From: Enterobacter sp. SA187
GTDB lineage: Bacteria; Pseudomonadota; Gammaproteobacteria; Enterobacterales; Enterobacteriaceae
Reading direction: 5' to 3'
DNA: 64,000 nucleotides
Assembly: GCF_001888805.2 (NCBI RefSeq)
Contig: NZ_CP019113.1
Coordinates: 2,356,001-2,420,000 of the forward strand
Part shown: positions 1 through 8,397 of the stretch, in pieces
Numbering within the stretch: position 1 is the stretch's first letter
Layout: each line of letters opens with the position of its first letter
The notes under the pieces: generated by a model
Seen by the model: the letters and a program-made list of their open reading frames with translations, nothing else
Databases searched by the model: none
Told to the model about the DNA's origin: nothing
Made by a program: the position numbers and the translations under genes

Positions 1-274
1 CGCCTGGGTGGATAAAAACGTTAAGGCCAATGGCACAGAAAAAGCGGCGAAAGCTTATCTGAACTGGCTGTACAGCCCGCAGGCGCAGACCATCATCACC
101 GATTACTACTACCGCGTGAACAATCCGCAGGTAATGGAAAAACTGCAGGATAAATTCCCGCAGACCGACCTGTTCCGCGTGGAAGATCAGTTCGGCAGCT
201 GGCCTGAGGTGATGAAAACCCACTTCACCACCGGCGGCGAGCTGGACAAACTGCTGGCGGCGGGGCGTAGCTGA
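1..274 (+). CDS. cysP: Thiosulfate/sulfate-binding protein CysP, C-terminal part
   Basis: This is the last 90 or so residues of the periplasmic thiosulfate/sulfate-binding protein that delivers substrate to the CysTWA importer. The frame is open from the first base of the window, so the start lies upstream; codons are in phase from base 2. The visible part carries the family's C-terminal pattern (NWLYSPQAQ, then FGSWPEVMKTHF, ending LDKLLAAGRS). Its TGA stop overlaps the cysT start by one base (ATGA-type junction). The order before cysT-cysW-cysA favours CysP over the paralogue Sbp. The gene is truncated only by the window edge. Confidence 0.93.
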   Translation, partial: AWVDKNVKANGTEKAAKAYLNWLYSPQAQTIITDYYYRVNNPQVMEKLQDKFPQTDLFRVEDQFGSWPEVMKTHFTTGGELDKLLAAGRS

Positions 275-1107
275 TGTTTGCCATGTCGACCCGGCGCGTG
301 CTGCCGGGCTTTACCCTGAGTCTTGGCACCAGTTTACTGTTCGTCTGCCTGATTTTATTACTGCCGTTAAGCGCGCTGGTGATGCAGCTGGCGCAAATGA
401 GCTGGGCGCAGTACTGGGAAGTGATCACTAATCCGCAGGTGGTGGCGGCCTATAAAGTCACGCTGCTGTCGGCTTTTGTGGCGTCCATTTTCAACGGTGT
501 GTTTGGCCTGCTGATGGCGTGGATCCTCACCCGCTACCGTTTTCCGGGGCGTACGCTGCTCGACGCGCTGATGGATTTACCCTTCGCGCTGCCCACGGCG
601 GTGGCGGGCTTAACCCTGGCGTCGCTGTTTTCCGTTAACGGCTTTTACGGCCAGTGGCTGGCGCAGTTCGATATTAAAGTCACCTATACCTGGCTTGGTA
701 TCGCGGTGGCGATGGCCTTTACCAGCATCCCCTTTGTGGTGCGTACCGTACAGCCGGTGCTGGAAGAGTTAGGCCCGGAATACGAAGAAGCCGCGCAAAC
801 CCTGGGCGCAACCCGCTTACAGAGTTTCCGCAAAGTGGTGATGCCGGAGCTTTCCCCGGCGTTGCTGGCGGGCGTGGCGCTGTCCTTTACCCGTAGTCTG
901 GGGGAGTTTGGCGCGGTGATTTTTATCGCCGGTAACATCGCGTGGAAAACGGAAGTGACATCGCTGATGATTTTCGTGCGCCTCCAGGAGTTTGATTATC
1001 CGGCGGCGAGCGCCATTGCCTCGGTGATCCTCGCGGCATCCTTACTGCTGCTGTTTTCCATCAATACCCTGCAAAGTCGCTTTGGCCGGCGTGTGGTAGG
1101 TCACTAA
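274..1107 (+). CDS. cysT: Sulfate/thiosulfate ABC transporter permease CysT
   Basis: This inner-membrane permease (also called CysU) forms the sulfate/thiosulfate channel with CysW. The 277-residue protein matches the E. coli length and begins MFAMSTRRVLPGF. Six or so hydrophobic segments are visible, and the cytoplasmic EAA loop that contacts the CysA ATPase starts near residue 171 (EEAAQTLGATR). The ATG overlaps the cysP stop, and its own TAA overlaps the cysW ATG at 1107, which implies translational coupling. The operon is normally activated by CysB with acetylserine under sulfur limitation; that promoter lies upstream of the window. Confidence 0.96.
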   Translation: MFAMSTRRVLPGFTLSLGTSLLFVCLILLLPLSALVMQLAQMSWAQYWEVITNPQVVAAYKVTLLSAFVASIFNGVFGLLMAWILTRYRFPGRTLLDALMDLPFALPTAVAGLTLASLFSVNGFYGQWLAQFDIKVTYTWLGIAVAMAFTSIPFVVRTVQPVLEELGPEYEEAAQTLGATRLQSFRKVVMPELSPALLAGVALSFTRSLGEFGAVIFIAGNIAWKTEVTSLMIFVRLQEFDYPAASAIASVILAASLLLLFSINTLQSRFGRRVVGH

Positions 1108-1982
1108 TGGCGGACGTTACCCAATTGAAACGCTTTGACGCGCCCCGTATTAACTGGGGCAAATGGTTTTTAATTGGCACCGGGATGCTCCTTTCTGCGT
1201 TCATCCTGCTGGTGCCGATGATCTATATCTTCGTGCAGGCCTTCAGCAAAGGGCTGATGCCGGTGCTGCAAAACCTTGCCGATCCGGACATGCTGCACGC
1301 CATCTGGCTGACGGTAATGATTGCGCTGATCACCGTGCCGGTGAACCTGGTGTTCGGCATTCTGCTGGCCTGGCTGGTGACGCGCTTTGATTTTCCGGGC
1401 CGTCAGCTGCTGCTGACGCTACTGGATATTCCGTTCGCCGTCTCGCCGGTGGTCGCCGGTTTAGTCTATTTGCTGTTTTACGGCTCCAATGGGCCCCTCG
1501 GCGGCTGGCTGGACGCGCATGATATGCAGATCATGTTTGCCTGGCCCGGCATGGTGCTGGTGACCATCTTTGTGACTTGTCCTTTTGTGGTGCGCGAGCT
1601 GGTGCCGGTGATGTTAAGCCAGGGCAGCCATGAAGATGAGGCCGCCATTTTGCTCGGCGCGTCCGGCTGGCAGATGTTCCGCCGCGTCACCTTACCCAAT
1701 ATCCGCTGGGCACTGCTCTATGGCGTGGTGCTGACCAATGCACGCGCCATCGGTGAATTCGGGGCGGTGTCGGTGGTATCCGGCTCGATCCGCGGTGAAA
1801 CCCTGTCGCTGCCGTTACAGATAGAATTGCTGGAGCAGGATTACAACACGGTAGGCTCCTTTACCGCCGCCGCCCTGCTGACGTTAATGGCTATTTTGAC
1901 CCTGTTTTTAAAGAGTGGGTTGCAGTGGCGTTTGCACAATCAGGAAAAACGCGCGCAACAGGAGGAACATCATGAGCATTGA
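1107..1982 (+). CDS. cysW: Sulfate/thiosulfate ABC transporter permease CysW
   Basis: This is the second inner-membrane permease of the sulfate/thiosulfate importer, paired with CysT. It has 291 residues, as in E. coli, with an N-terminal cytoplasmic tail, about six membrane spans and an EAA loop near residue 176 (EDEAAILLGASGW). The C-terminus is hydrophilic and ends in EEHHEH. The start overlaps the cysT stop, and the last 11 bases overlap the cysA reading frame, whose ATG is at 1972. The tight overlaps show a single polycistronic unit cysP-T-W-A. Confidence 0.96.
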   Translation: MADVTQLKRFDAPRINWGKWFLIGTGMLLSAFILLVPMIYIFVQAFSKGLMPVLQNLADPDMLHAIWLTVMIALITVPVNLVFGILLAWLVTRFDFPGRQLLLTLLDIPFAVSPVVAGLVYLLFYGSNGPLGGWLDAHDMQIMFAWPGMVLVTIFVTCPFVVRELVPVMLSQGSHEDEAAILLGASGWQMFRRVTLPNIRWALLYGVVLTNARAIGEFGAVSVVSGSIRGETLSLPLQIELLEQDYNTVGSFTAAALLTLMAILTLFLKSGLQWRLHNQEKRAQQEEHHEH

Positions 1983-3066
1983 GATCGCCAACATTAAGAA
2001 GTCATTCGGACGCACCCAGGTGCTCAATGACATCTCGCTGGATATTCCTTCCGGACAAATGGTGGCGCTGCTGGGGCCGTCCGGCTCCGGTAAAACCACG
2101 TTGCTGCGCATTATTGCCGGGCTGGAGCACCAGTCCAGCGGCCGCATCCGTTTTCAGGGCACCGACGTCAGCCGTCTGCATGCCCGCGATCGTAAAGTCG
2201 GCTTCGTGTTCCAGCATTACGCGCTGTTCCGCCATATGACGGTGTTCGACAATATTGCCTTTGGCCTGACGGTGCTGCCGCGTCGCGAGCGTCCGGATGC
2301 CCTCGCCATCAAAGCGAAAGTCACTAAATTACTTGAGATGGTGCAGCTGGCGCATCTCGCCGATCGTTACCCGGCCCAGCTATCCGGCGGGCAGAAACAG
2401 CGTGTGGCGCTGGCCCGCGCGCTGGCACCGGATCCGCAGATCTTACTGCTCGACGAGCCTTTCGGCGCGCTGGATGCGCAGGTGCGTAAAGAGCTGCGCC
2501 GCTGGCTGCGTCAGTTGCATGAAGAACTGAAATTCACCAGCGTGTTCGTCACCCACGATCAGGAAGAGGCAATGGAAGTCGCGGATCGCGTGGTGGTAAT
2601 GAGTCAGGGCAACATCGAGCAGGTTGATGTGCCGGAGCAGGTGTGGCGCGAACCGGCGACCCGCTTTGTGCTGGAATTTATGGGCGAAGTGAACCGTCTG
2701 AAAGGCACGGTACGCGGCGGGCAGTTCCACGTCGGCGCGCACCGCTGGCCGCTGGGTTATACGCCTGCCCATCAGGGGGACGTGGATCTGTTCCTGCGCC
2801 CGTGGGAAGTGGACATCAGCCGTCGTACCAGTCTGGATTCGCCGCTGCCGGTGCAGGTCATCGAAGCCAGTCCGAAAGGGCATTATACGCAGCTGGTGGT
2901 GCAGCCGCTGGGCTGGTATGACGAAACTTTAGCCGTGGTGATGCGCGGAGATGATGCGCCGGTGCGCGGCGAACGGCTGTTTGTCGGCCTGCAACACGCG
3001 CGTCTGTACCACGGCAATGAGCGAATCGAAAATCACGAAGAACAGCCGCTGGCGGAATCCGCGTGA
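1972..3066 (+). CDS. cysA: Sulfate/thiosulfate ABC transporter ATP-binding protein CysA
   Basis: This ATPase subunit powers sulfate/thiosulfate import by CysTW. The 364-residue protein has Walker A GPSGSGKT (residues 35-42), signature LSGGQ (137-141), Walker B ending D161-E162, a downstream H-loop (VFVTHDQEE) and a C-terminal TOBE-like regulatory region. I chose the ATG at 1972 because it follows GGAGGA and gives the conserved start MSIEIANIKKSFG; an in-frame ATG at 1915 would add 19 residues read from inside cysW. In E. coli cysM follows directly. Here it is 5.3 kb away, beyond an inserted rhamnoside cassette. Confidence 0.96.
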   Translation: MSIEIANIKKSFGRTQVLNDISLDIPSGQMVALLGPSGSGKTTLLRIIAGLEHQSSGRIRFQGTDVSRLHARDRKVGFVFQHYALFRHMTVFDNIAFGLTVLPRRERPDALAIKAKVTKLLEMVQLAHLADRYPAQLSGGQKQRVALARALAPDPQILLLDEPFGALDAQVRKELRRWLRQLHEELKFTSVFVTHDQEEAMEVADRVVVMSQGNIEQVDVPEQVWREPATRFVLEFMGEVNRLKGTVRGGQFHVGAHRWPLGYTPAHQGDVDLFLRPWEVDISRRTSLDSPLPVQVIEASPKGHYTQLVVQPLGWYDETLAVVMRGDDAPVRGERLFVGLQHARLYHGNERIENHEEQPLAESA

Positions 3067-3074
3067 GGACGTAA

Positions 3075-3153
3075 TGCCCGGTGGCGCTTCGCTTACCGGG
3101 CCTACATAATGGCTCCTTACCTGTAGGCCGGGCAAGCGAATGTGCCGCCCGGC
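3075..3153. repeat. REP (BIME-like) pair after cysA
   Basis: Two imperfect palindromes of the enterobacterial REP type face each other: one at about 3075-3103 (gcccggtggcgcttcgcttaccgggc) and one at about 3123-3153 containing gccgggcaagcg. They share the core found again at 8181-8378, 23496-23570 and 55768-55886. They lie between the cysA stop and the accessory rhamnoside cassette and mark its left side. Such pairs can stabilise upstream mRNA or act as gyrase/IHF sites; no function is shown here. Confidence 0.75.
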
Positions 3154-3320
3154 AAAAAAACACAACCCTGTCGCTTTTTTATTTCCTCCACACACTCGAA
3201 ATGCAGGTAAGGTCACACTGACTTTCATTCCACTGCCATTTCCTCATAATGACTTGTCATTCATTATGCGCTCTAATAAAACCCATAAATGGTAATACCT
3301 GTTATCAGGAGCGCCAGCAT

Positions 3321-4178
3321 ATGGATATTAAATTAAGTCAGGATTTTTTCCTGTCGGACATCCATGCCTTTTGTCTTTTTAAATTAAACAATCAGGCCAT
3401 GGCAGATATTCACGGGCATGAATTCGATGAGTTGGTAATTGTATGTGGTGGCTGCGGATTTCATGTCATTAACGATCAGGTTGAGTTAATTCACCAGGGT
3501 GATTTTTTTTACGTGTCGGCAAATGATGTACATTATTATAATCAGACTAGTCATTTGTCACTTATCAATATACTGCTTCACAAACAGCGTCCGTTTCATT
3601 TTATTCATCATGTAGATGATCTGCTGGTAATGGTAAAAAAACACACTGTACCCTTTACGCAGCACTATCAGCCGCTTGGTGAAAATGAACTCCGGCAGGT
3701 GATCGCCGAGGCGGCAGCAGTAAGCGCACGACGCGATGACAGCTATGACTGCGCCTATTTTGCGCATACTGAATCGCGGCTGCTGGGGATCTTCTCCACG
3801 CTGTATCAGTGTATCGAACAGTCGGCGCATCGCACCGCTCCGGGCGGCAACGGTGTCCTGTATTTACTGAATTATATTCGTCATAACTATCCGCAGCAGA
3901 TTCACTGGCAGAGCTTATGCGAAATGGCGGGGCTTTCCCAGCGCACCATGTATCGAGCTTTTCACGATCTGACCGGAGTTACTCCGCAAAAATTCCAGCA
4001 AATTTTTCGTTTATTAAAAGCGCAGGAGAAATTGCGTACCACCGATTTGCCAGTGAAAACTATTGCCACGCATTGTGGCTTTATTAATGCCCCGCATTTA
4101 ACCGAAATGTATAAAAAACACTTTTCACGTACGCCCACACAGGAGCGCCAGTTAAGCCGTTCGGTCAGCGAAACATGA
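3321..4178 (+). CDS. AraC-family transcriptional regulator, RhaS/RhaR-like, of the rhamnoside cassette
   Basis: This 285-residue regulator has an N-terminal cupin-like sugar-sensing half (HEFDELVIVCGG, then DFFYVSANDVHYY) and a C-terminal double helix-turn-helix (LCEMAGLSQRTMYRAFHDLTG, then IATHCGF). The layout resembles the L-rhamnose regulators RhaS/RhaR. The ATG at 3321 follows AGGA; an in-frame ATG at 3249 would add 24 unlikely residues. The first half is visibly more AT-rich than the surrounding cys genes, suggesting separate ancestry. It is transcribed in the same direction as the MFS transporter and rhamnosidase genes, 43 bases ahead of the former, so it probably controls them in response to rhamnose or a rhamnoside. 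The ligand is inferred from context. Confidence 0.85.
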   Translation: MDIKLSQDFFLSDIHAFCLFKLNNQAMADIHGHEFDELVIVCGGCGFHVINDQVELIHQGDFFYVSANDVHYYNQTSHLSLINILLHKQRPFHFIHHVDDLLVMVKKHTVPFTQHYQPLGENELRQVIAEAAAVSARRDDSYDCAYFAHTESRLLGIFSTLYQCIEQSAHRTAPGGNGVLYLLNYIRHNYPQQIHWQSLCEMAGLSQRTMYRAFHDLTGVTPQKFQQIFRLLKAQEKLRTTDLPVKTIATHCGFINAPHLTEMYKKHFSRTPTQERQLSRSVSET

Positions 4179-4221
4179 TCCTCTAATGGGTGGTCAATAA
4201 TAAGGAAATGGAGTGAATGTT

Positions 4222-5499
4222 ATGGATAAAAATACACAACCGAATGCCTGGTATGTGGGCGTCGTTTCGGGCATGGCGTCTTATATCGACTCAGCGGCCA
4301 TTGTTTCTAATGGCACTGCGCTGGTTATTTATCAGAAAGCGATCGGCACCACAGCGACAGAAATTGGCATTTTGTCGGGCATATTAACCTTATGCATCGC
4401 ACTGGGTGCCTGCGTCGGCGGGCGTCTGGGGGATCGCCTCGGCAGGCGTAACGTCTTTATCACCACCATGGCGATGATCGTGGCCGGTACGCTATTACTG
4501 GCGTTTGGCAAACTCTTCCCGCTGTTATTTATCGGCACAGTACTGGTGGGGCTGGCGACCGGGGCCGATCTACCGGTATCGCTCGCCACCATCGCCGAAG
4601 CCGCCAGCGATACGAATCGCGGCAAGATCATTGGCCTGTCGAATTTGCTGTGGACGCTGGGCATTGGCACCACCATGGCGATCTCCGCCGTGGTGGGCGG
4701 CTGGGGGGCGACGGGGGCGCAAATCATGTATCTGCATGTGGGCGTGGTGGCGGCAACGCTGCTGGTGCTGCGCTGGTCGATCCCTGAATCCCCGCTGTGG
4801 CTGACGGCGTGCGACGAGCGATTACGCGGCGTGAGTACGGTACGGGCGCAAAAAGTTGCGTTTAAAGATCTGCTGCGCGGCAAATACGCATGGCCTTTTT
4901 TCGCGCTGTGTCTGTTTTATTCCTTCACCAATCTGGCAGCAAATACCGGCGGGCAGTTTGGCACCTATGTGGCGGTTAATGTTGTCGGCATCAGCGTGGA
5001 GCAAAATTCCTTGTGGAACCTGCTCATCATGCCGGTCGGTATGGTATCCGGCCTGTTGTTTATGAAAGTCGTGGATACGGCGCACCGGATGCGGATTTTT
5101 GTAGTGGGTGCCTGTTTTTTTGCTGGCGGATTTTTTATGCCGGTGCTGCTGAGCTTCTCGCCGCTGTCGTGGTTCTGCTGTCTGTTGTTTACCGGTATCG
5201 GCAGCGGTCTGGCGTTCGAGGGCATCATGAAAGTCTGGTCGCAGGAGTCTTTCCCCACCATGCTGCGTTCCACCGCGCAGGGCGCTATTGTCGGCCTGTC
5301 ACGTCTCTCCTGCGGCATTCTCGCCTTTGTTACCCCGGTGTTGCTCGATGCCGGGCCTGTTGTGCTCTACACCATTTTATCTTCTATCGTCGCCTCGGGG
5401 TTGTTGATCGGCTGGCTGTGCTTCCATGGCCAGCAGCGCAATGAATTCAGCCTTGAGGCCAGCGAATTACAGGACGAATTTAAACACCTTCAGCAATAA
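4222..5499 (+). CDS. MFS transporter, putative rhamnoside/sugar permease
   Basis: This is a 425-residue major facilitator protein with about 12 hydrophobic segments. It has the MFS loop motif GRLGDRLGRR between helices 2 and 3 and a PESPLWL motif after helix 6, typical of sugar-porter-like members. The ATG at 4222 has GGAG eight bases upstream; a GTG at 4213 in the same frame would add three residues. It sits between an AraC-type regulator and a cytoplasmic alpha-L-rhamnosidase, 12 bases before the latter. The natural inference is proton-driven import of a rhamnose-containing glycoside or disaccharide. The substrate cannot be read from sequence; other organic solutes are possible. Confidence 0.82.
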   Translation: MDKNTQPNAWYVGVVSGMASYIDSAAIVSNGTALVIYQKAIGTTATEIGILSGILTLCIALGACVGGRLGDRLGRRNVFITTMAMIVAGTLLLAFGKLFPLLFIGTVLVGLATGADLPVSLATIAEAASDTNRGKIIGLSNLLWTLGIGTTMAISAVVGGWGATGAQIMYLHVGVVAATLLVLRWSIPESPLWLTACDERLRGVSTVRAQKVAFKDLLRGKYAWPFFALCLFYSFTNLAANTGGQFGTYVAVNVVGISVEQNSLWNLLIMPVGMVSGLLFMKVVDTAHRMRIFVVGACFFAGGFFMPVLLSFSPLSWFCCLLFTGIGSGLAFEGIMKVWSQESFPTMLRSTAQGAIVGLSRLSCGILAFVTPVLLDAGPVVLYTILSSIVASGLLIGWLCFHGQQRNEFSLEASELQDEFKHLQQ

Positions 5500-5511
5500 G
5501 GAGTCAGAATT

Positions 5512-8172
5512 ATGCTGGCAGTAAGCAAGATCACCCTCAATTATGAACCCGGACTGTGCGGCGTGGACGCATTTCCGCTGGTGGGCTGGCAAATTGTCAG
5601 CGATCGGCAAAACGTCTATCAACAAAGCTGGCGGCTACAGTGCAGTACGGACGCCGCGTTTTCACAGCTTCACTATGACAGCGGTGTGGTTACGGATAAC
5701 GCGTCGGCGAATATCACGCTGCCGGACATCCCGCTATTGCCTTCGACGCGCTATTTCCTGCGCGTGTGTATCAGCGATAACGATGGCGAACAGAGCCGCT
5801 GGAGCGAGGCCGCAGAATTCGTCACTGGTATGCTAAATGCCCCCTGGCAGGCGGATTTTATCTCGGCGGAAACGCCGGAAAATCGCCACCAGTCGAACGG
5901 CACCTTGCTGCGTCATACCTTCAGGCTGGCAGATAAAGCTATCGCGGTGGCCTTTGTCCACGTCACCGCACTTGGGCTTTACCATCTTTATCTCAATGGC
6001 CAACGGGTGGGCAATGATGAACTGGCCCCCGGCTGGACAAGCTATAAGCAGCATTTGCTGTATCAGACCTGGGATGTCACAGCACAACTCCGTCAGGGCA
6101 AGAATGCCATTGGCGCGGAAGTAGGCGCAGGCTGGTTTAAAGGGGACATGGGCTTTATGCGGCACCGCAATTTTTACGGTGAGCAAACGGCGCTGCTCTG
6201 CCAGCTGGTGGTTCGCTATGACGACGGGACACAGCAGGTGATCGGTTCCAATGACGGCTGGCGCACGGATGCCTCGCCGATCCGCTTTTCCGAACTCTAC
6301 GATGGCGAAGTGTATGACGCCCGGCTGGTGCAAGATGGCTGGGCGAATACGGAGTTTGACGATCATGGGTGGCGTCCGGCCAGCGTGGTGACTTTTAACC
6401 GGCAGGCGCTGACCGCTCAGGGCGCAGGTAAGGTGAAGGCGCAGGAAACGCTGTTGCCTCAGGCTATCATCACCACGCCGCAGGGCGATACGGTGATTGA
6501 TTTCGGCCAGAATATGAGCGGCTGGGTGGCGTTTTGCGTTAACGGCCAGCGTGGCGACAGGGTGGTATTGCGCCATTTCGAAACGCTGGACGCTCAGGGA
6601 AATGTCTATCTGGACAATCTGCGCAGTGCGCAGCAGCGCATCGAATACATCCTTAGCGGCGATGGCGAAGAAACTTACCATCCACACTTCACCTTTCAGG
6701 GCTTTCGCTATGTAAAAGTGGAGCAGTATCCGGGCCGGATTGAGGCTGAGAATTTTAAAGCCATTGTGCTGCATTCGGATATGCAGCAAACCGGGCGATT
6801 TAGCTGTTCACACGCAGGCCTTAATCAGTTACATCATAATATTTTATGGGGACTGAAGAGCAATTTCGTCGATGTGCCGACGGACTGCCCGCAGCGTGAC
6901 GAGCGGCTGGGATGGACGGGCGATGCGCAAATCTTCTGCCGCACCGCCAGCTACCTGATGCAAACGCGCAACTTTTTCGCCAAATGGCTGGCCGATCTGA
7001 AAATTGACCAGACGCCGGAGGGCGGCGTTCCTCATGTGATCCCGGATATACTGACCGGGCACTGCGAGGCTGACCGTTTTTTGTCCGCTGGGGGAACTCA
7101 TTCGTCATCCGCCTGGGCCGACGCGGCGGTGGTGAATCCCTGGACGCTGTACCTGATGTACGGCGATACCCGCATTCTGGACACGCAATATGACAGTATG
7201 AAAGCCTGGATCGACTTTATGCATGCTCACGCTGACAATCACCTGTGGCGTTACAAATTGCAGTTCGGTGACTGGGTGGCGCTGGATACCGCCGAAGGTA
7301 GCTATTTTGGCGCCACGCCCGATTCGCTGATTTGTACCGCCTGGTATGCGTATTCCACCGGGCTTTTCGCCCGCGCGGCGGCAGTGCTGGGTCGCCATGA
7401 TGATGCGGCGAATTACCGGGCGTTATATCAGGCCATTGTGCAGCACTTTCACAGCGAATTTTTCACCGCTGACGGCGCGATGACCGCCAGAACCCAGACG
7501 GCGCATATTCTGGCGTTGTATTTCAATCTTGTTCCCGATGCCTGGCGTCAGCGCACGGTAGATACGCTGGTGGAATTGTTGGCGGAACAGGAGGGACATC
7601 TGGTAACAGGCTTCGTCGGCACACCCTATTTTTGTCATGCGCTGAGTCAGAACGGGCGGATCAACGAGGCATGGGCTTTGCTGATGAAAGACGATTTCCC
7701 GTCATGGCTGTATCAGGTGAACGCCGGGGCGACCACCATCTGGGAGCACTGGGACGGCATCAGACCGGATGGTTCAATGTGGAGTCCTGACATGAACTCC
7801 TTTAATCATTATGCCTACGGAGCGGTAGGGGAGTGGTTATATCGTGCGGTGGCGGGTATTGAGGTCGACGAGGCACAGCCCGGCTTTAAGCACGTCATTA
7901 TTTCCCCGCTGCCGGGCGGTGAGGTGAGTTTTGTTGATGCCGGTTATCAGTCACTGTATGGCGAAATCGCCGTGCACTGGTGTCGTGTTGATGGGCGCAT
8001 CCGACTAAGCGTGCGTATTCCGGCAAACACTACCGCCACGCTGAAACTCGCCGCCTGCGAGATTATTGTGGCGGGCGGGCTGGCGTTTACGCCACACGGT
8101 TCGCAATGGTGTGCAACAACCGGCTCGGGGGCGTATCAGGTGGAATATCTGCCTGCTGACGATAAGGCATAA
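5512..8172 (+). CDS. Alpha-L-rhamnosidase, glycoside hydrolase family 78
   Basis: This enzyme hydrolyses terminal alpha-L-rhamnose from rhamnosides with inversion. The 886-residue protein has an N-terminal fibronectin-like/beta-sandwich part, a lectin-like module near residues 150-250 (HLYLNGQRVG), an (alpha/alpha)6 catalytic barrel from about 420 to 790 and a C-terminal beta domain. The GH78 acid motif RDERLGWTGDA places the expected general acid at E464. The motif TTIWEHWDG places the expected base at E745, so catalysis looks intact. No signal peptide is visible; the start MLAVSKITLNYEPG follows AAGGAG by eight bases. The enzyme therefore acts in the cytoplasm on imported glycosides. No rhamnose catabolic genes are in the window. 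Confidence 0.93.
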   Translation: MLAVSKITLNYEPGLCGVDAFPLVGWQIVSDRQNVYQQSWRLQCSTDAAFSQLHYDSGVVTDNASANITLPDIPLLPSTRYFLRVCISDNDGEQSRWSEAAEFVTGMLNAPWQADFISAETPENRHQSNGTLLRHTFRLADKAIAVAFVHVTALGLYHLYLNGQRVGNDELAPGWTSYKQHLLYQTWDVTAQLRQGKNAIGAEVGAGWFKGDMGFMRHRNFYGEQTALLCQLVVRYDDGTQQVIGSNDGWRTDASPIRFSELYDGEVYDARLVQDGWANTEFDDHGWRPASVVTFNRQALTAQGAGKVKAQETLLPQAIITTPQGDTVIDFGQNMSGWVAFCVNGQRGDRVVLRHFETLDAQGNVYLDNLRSAQQRIEYILSGDGEETYHPHFTFQGFRYVKVEQYPGRIEAENFKAIVLHSDMQQTGRFSCSHAGLNQLHHNILWGLKSNFVDVPTDCPQRDERLGWTGDAQIFCRTASYLMQTRNFFAKWLADLKIDQTPEGGVPHVIPDILTGHCEADRFLSAGGTHSSSAWADAAVVNPWTLYLMYGDTRILDTQYDSMKAWIDFMHAHADNHLWRYKLQFGDWVALDTAEGSYFGATPDSLICTAWYAYSTGLFARAAAVLGRHDDAANYRALYQAIVQHFHSEFFTADGAMTARTQTAHILALYFNLVPDAWRQRTVDTLVELLAEQEGHLVTGFVGTPYFCHALSQNGRINEAWALLMKDDFPSWLYQVNAGATTIWEHWDGIRPDGSMWSPDMNSFNHYAYGAVGEWLYRAVAGIEVDEAQPGFKHVIISPLPGGEVSFVDAGYQSLYGEIAVHWCRVDGRIRLSVRIPANTTATLKLAACEIIVAGGLAFTPHGSQWCATTGSGAYQVEYLPADDKA

Positions 8173-8180
8173 GGGCTTTT

Positions 8181-8378
8181 GCCGGGCGGCGCATTCGCTT
8201 GCCCGGACTGGGTTGGTTTGCATGCCCGGTAATCATAGCGCCATCGTGCAACACAGAAACGTCACAGTGAATATAGACCTGACCGGGCGTGGCTGATAAG
8301 TTATCGCCATCTTGTTTTTGCCGGGTGGTCCAGGTCTGGGTTATGCATGTAAGCCCGGTAAGCGAAGCGCCACCGGGC
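8181..8378. repeat. REP elements between rhamnosidase gene and cysM
   Basis: A REP palindrome lies at 8181-8206 (gccgggcggcgc then ttgcccgg) and a second, inverted one at 8353-8378 (gcccggtaagcg then ccaccgggc), with partial copies between. The second is followed by TTTTTATT, so it could double as an intrinsic terminator for the rhamnoside operon. It ends only 19 bases before the cysM start codon. Together with the pair at 3075-3153, REP copies flank the whole accessory cassette. Confidence 0.72.
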
Positions 8379-8397
8379 TTTTTATTGGACAGCGTTT

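Noticed and set aside
5833..6789. 318-codon frame antisense to the rhamnosidase
   Set aside because: It mirrors the codon structure of the GH78 gene, has no recognisable domain and no ribosome site; a shadow frame.
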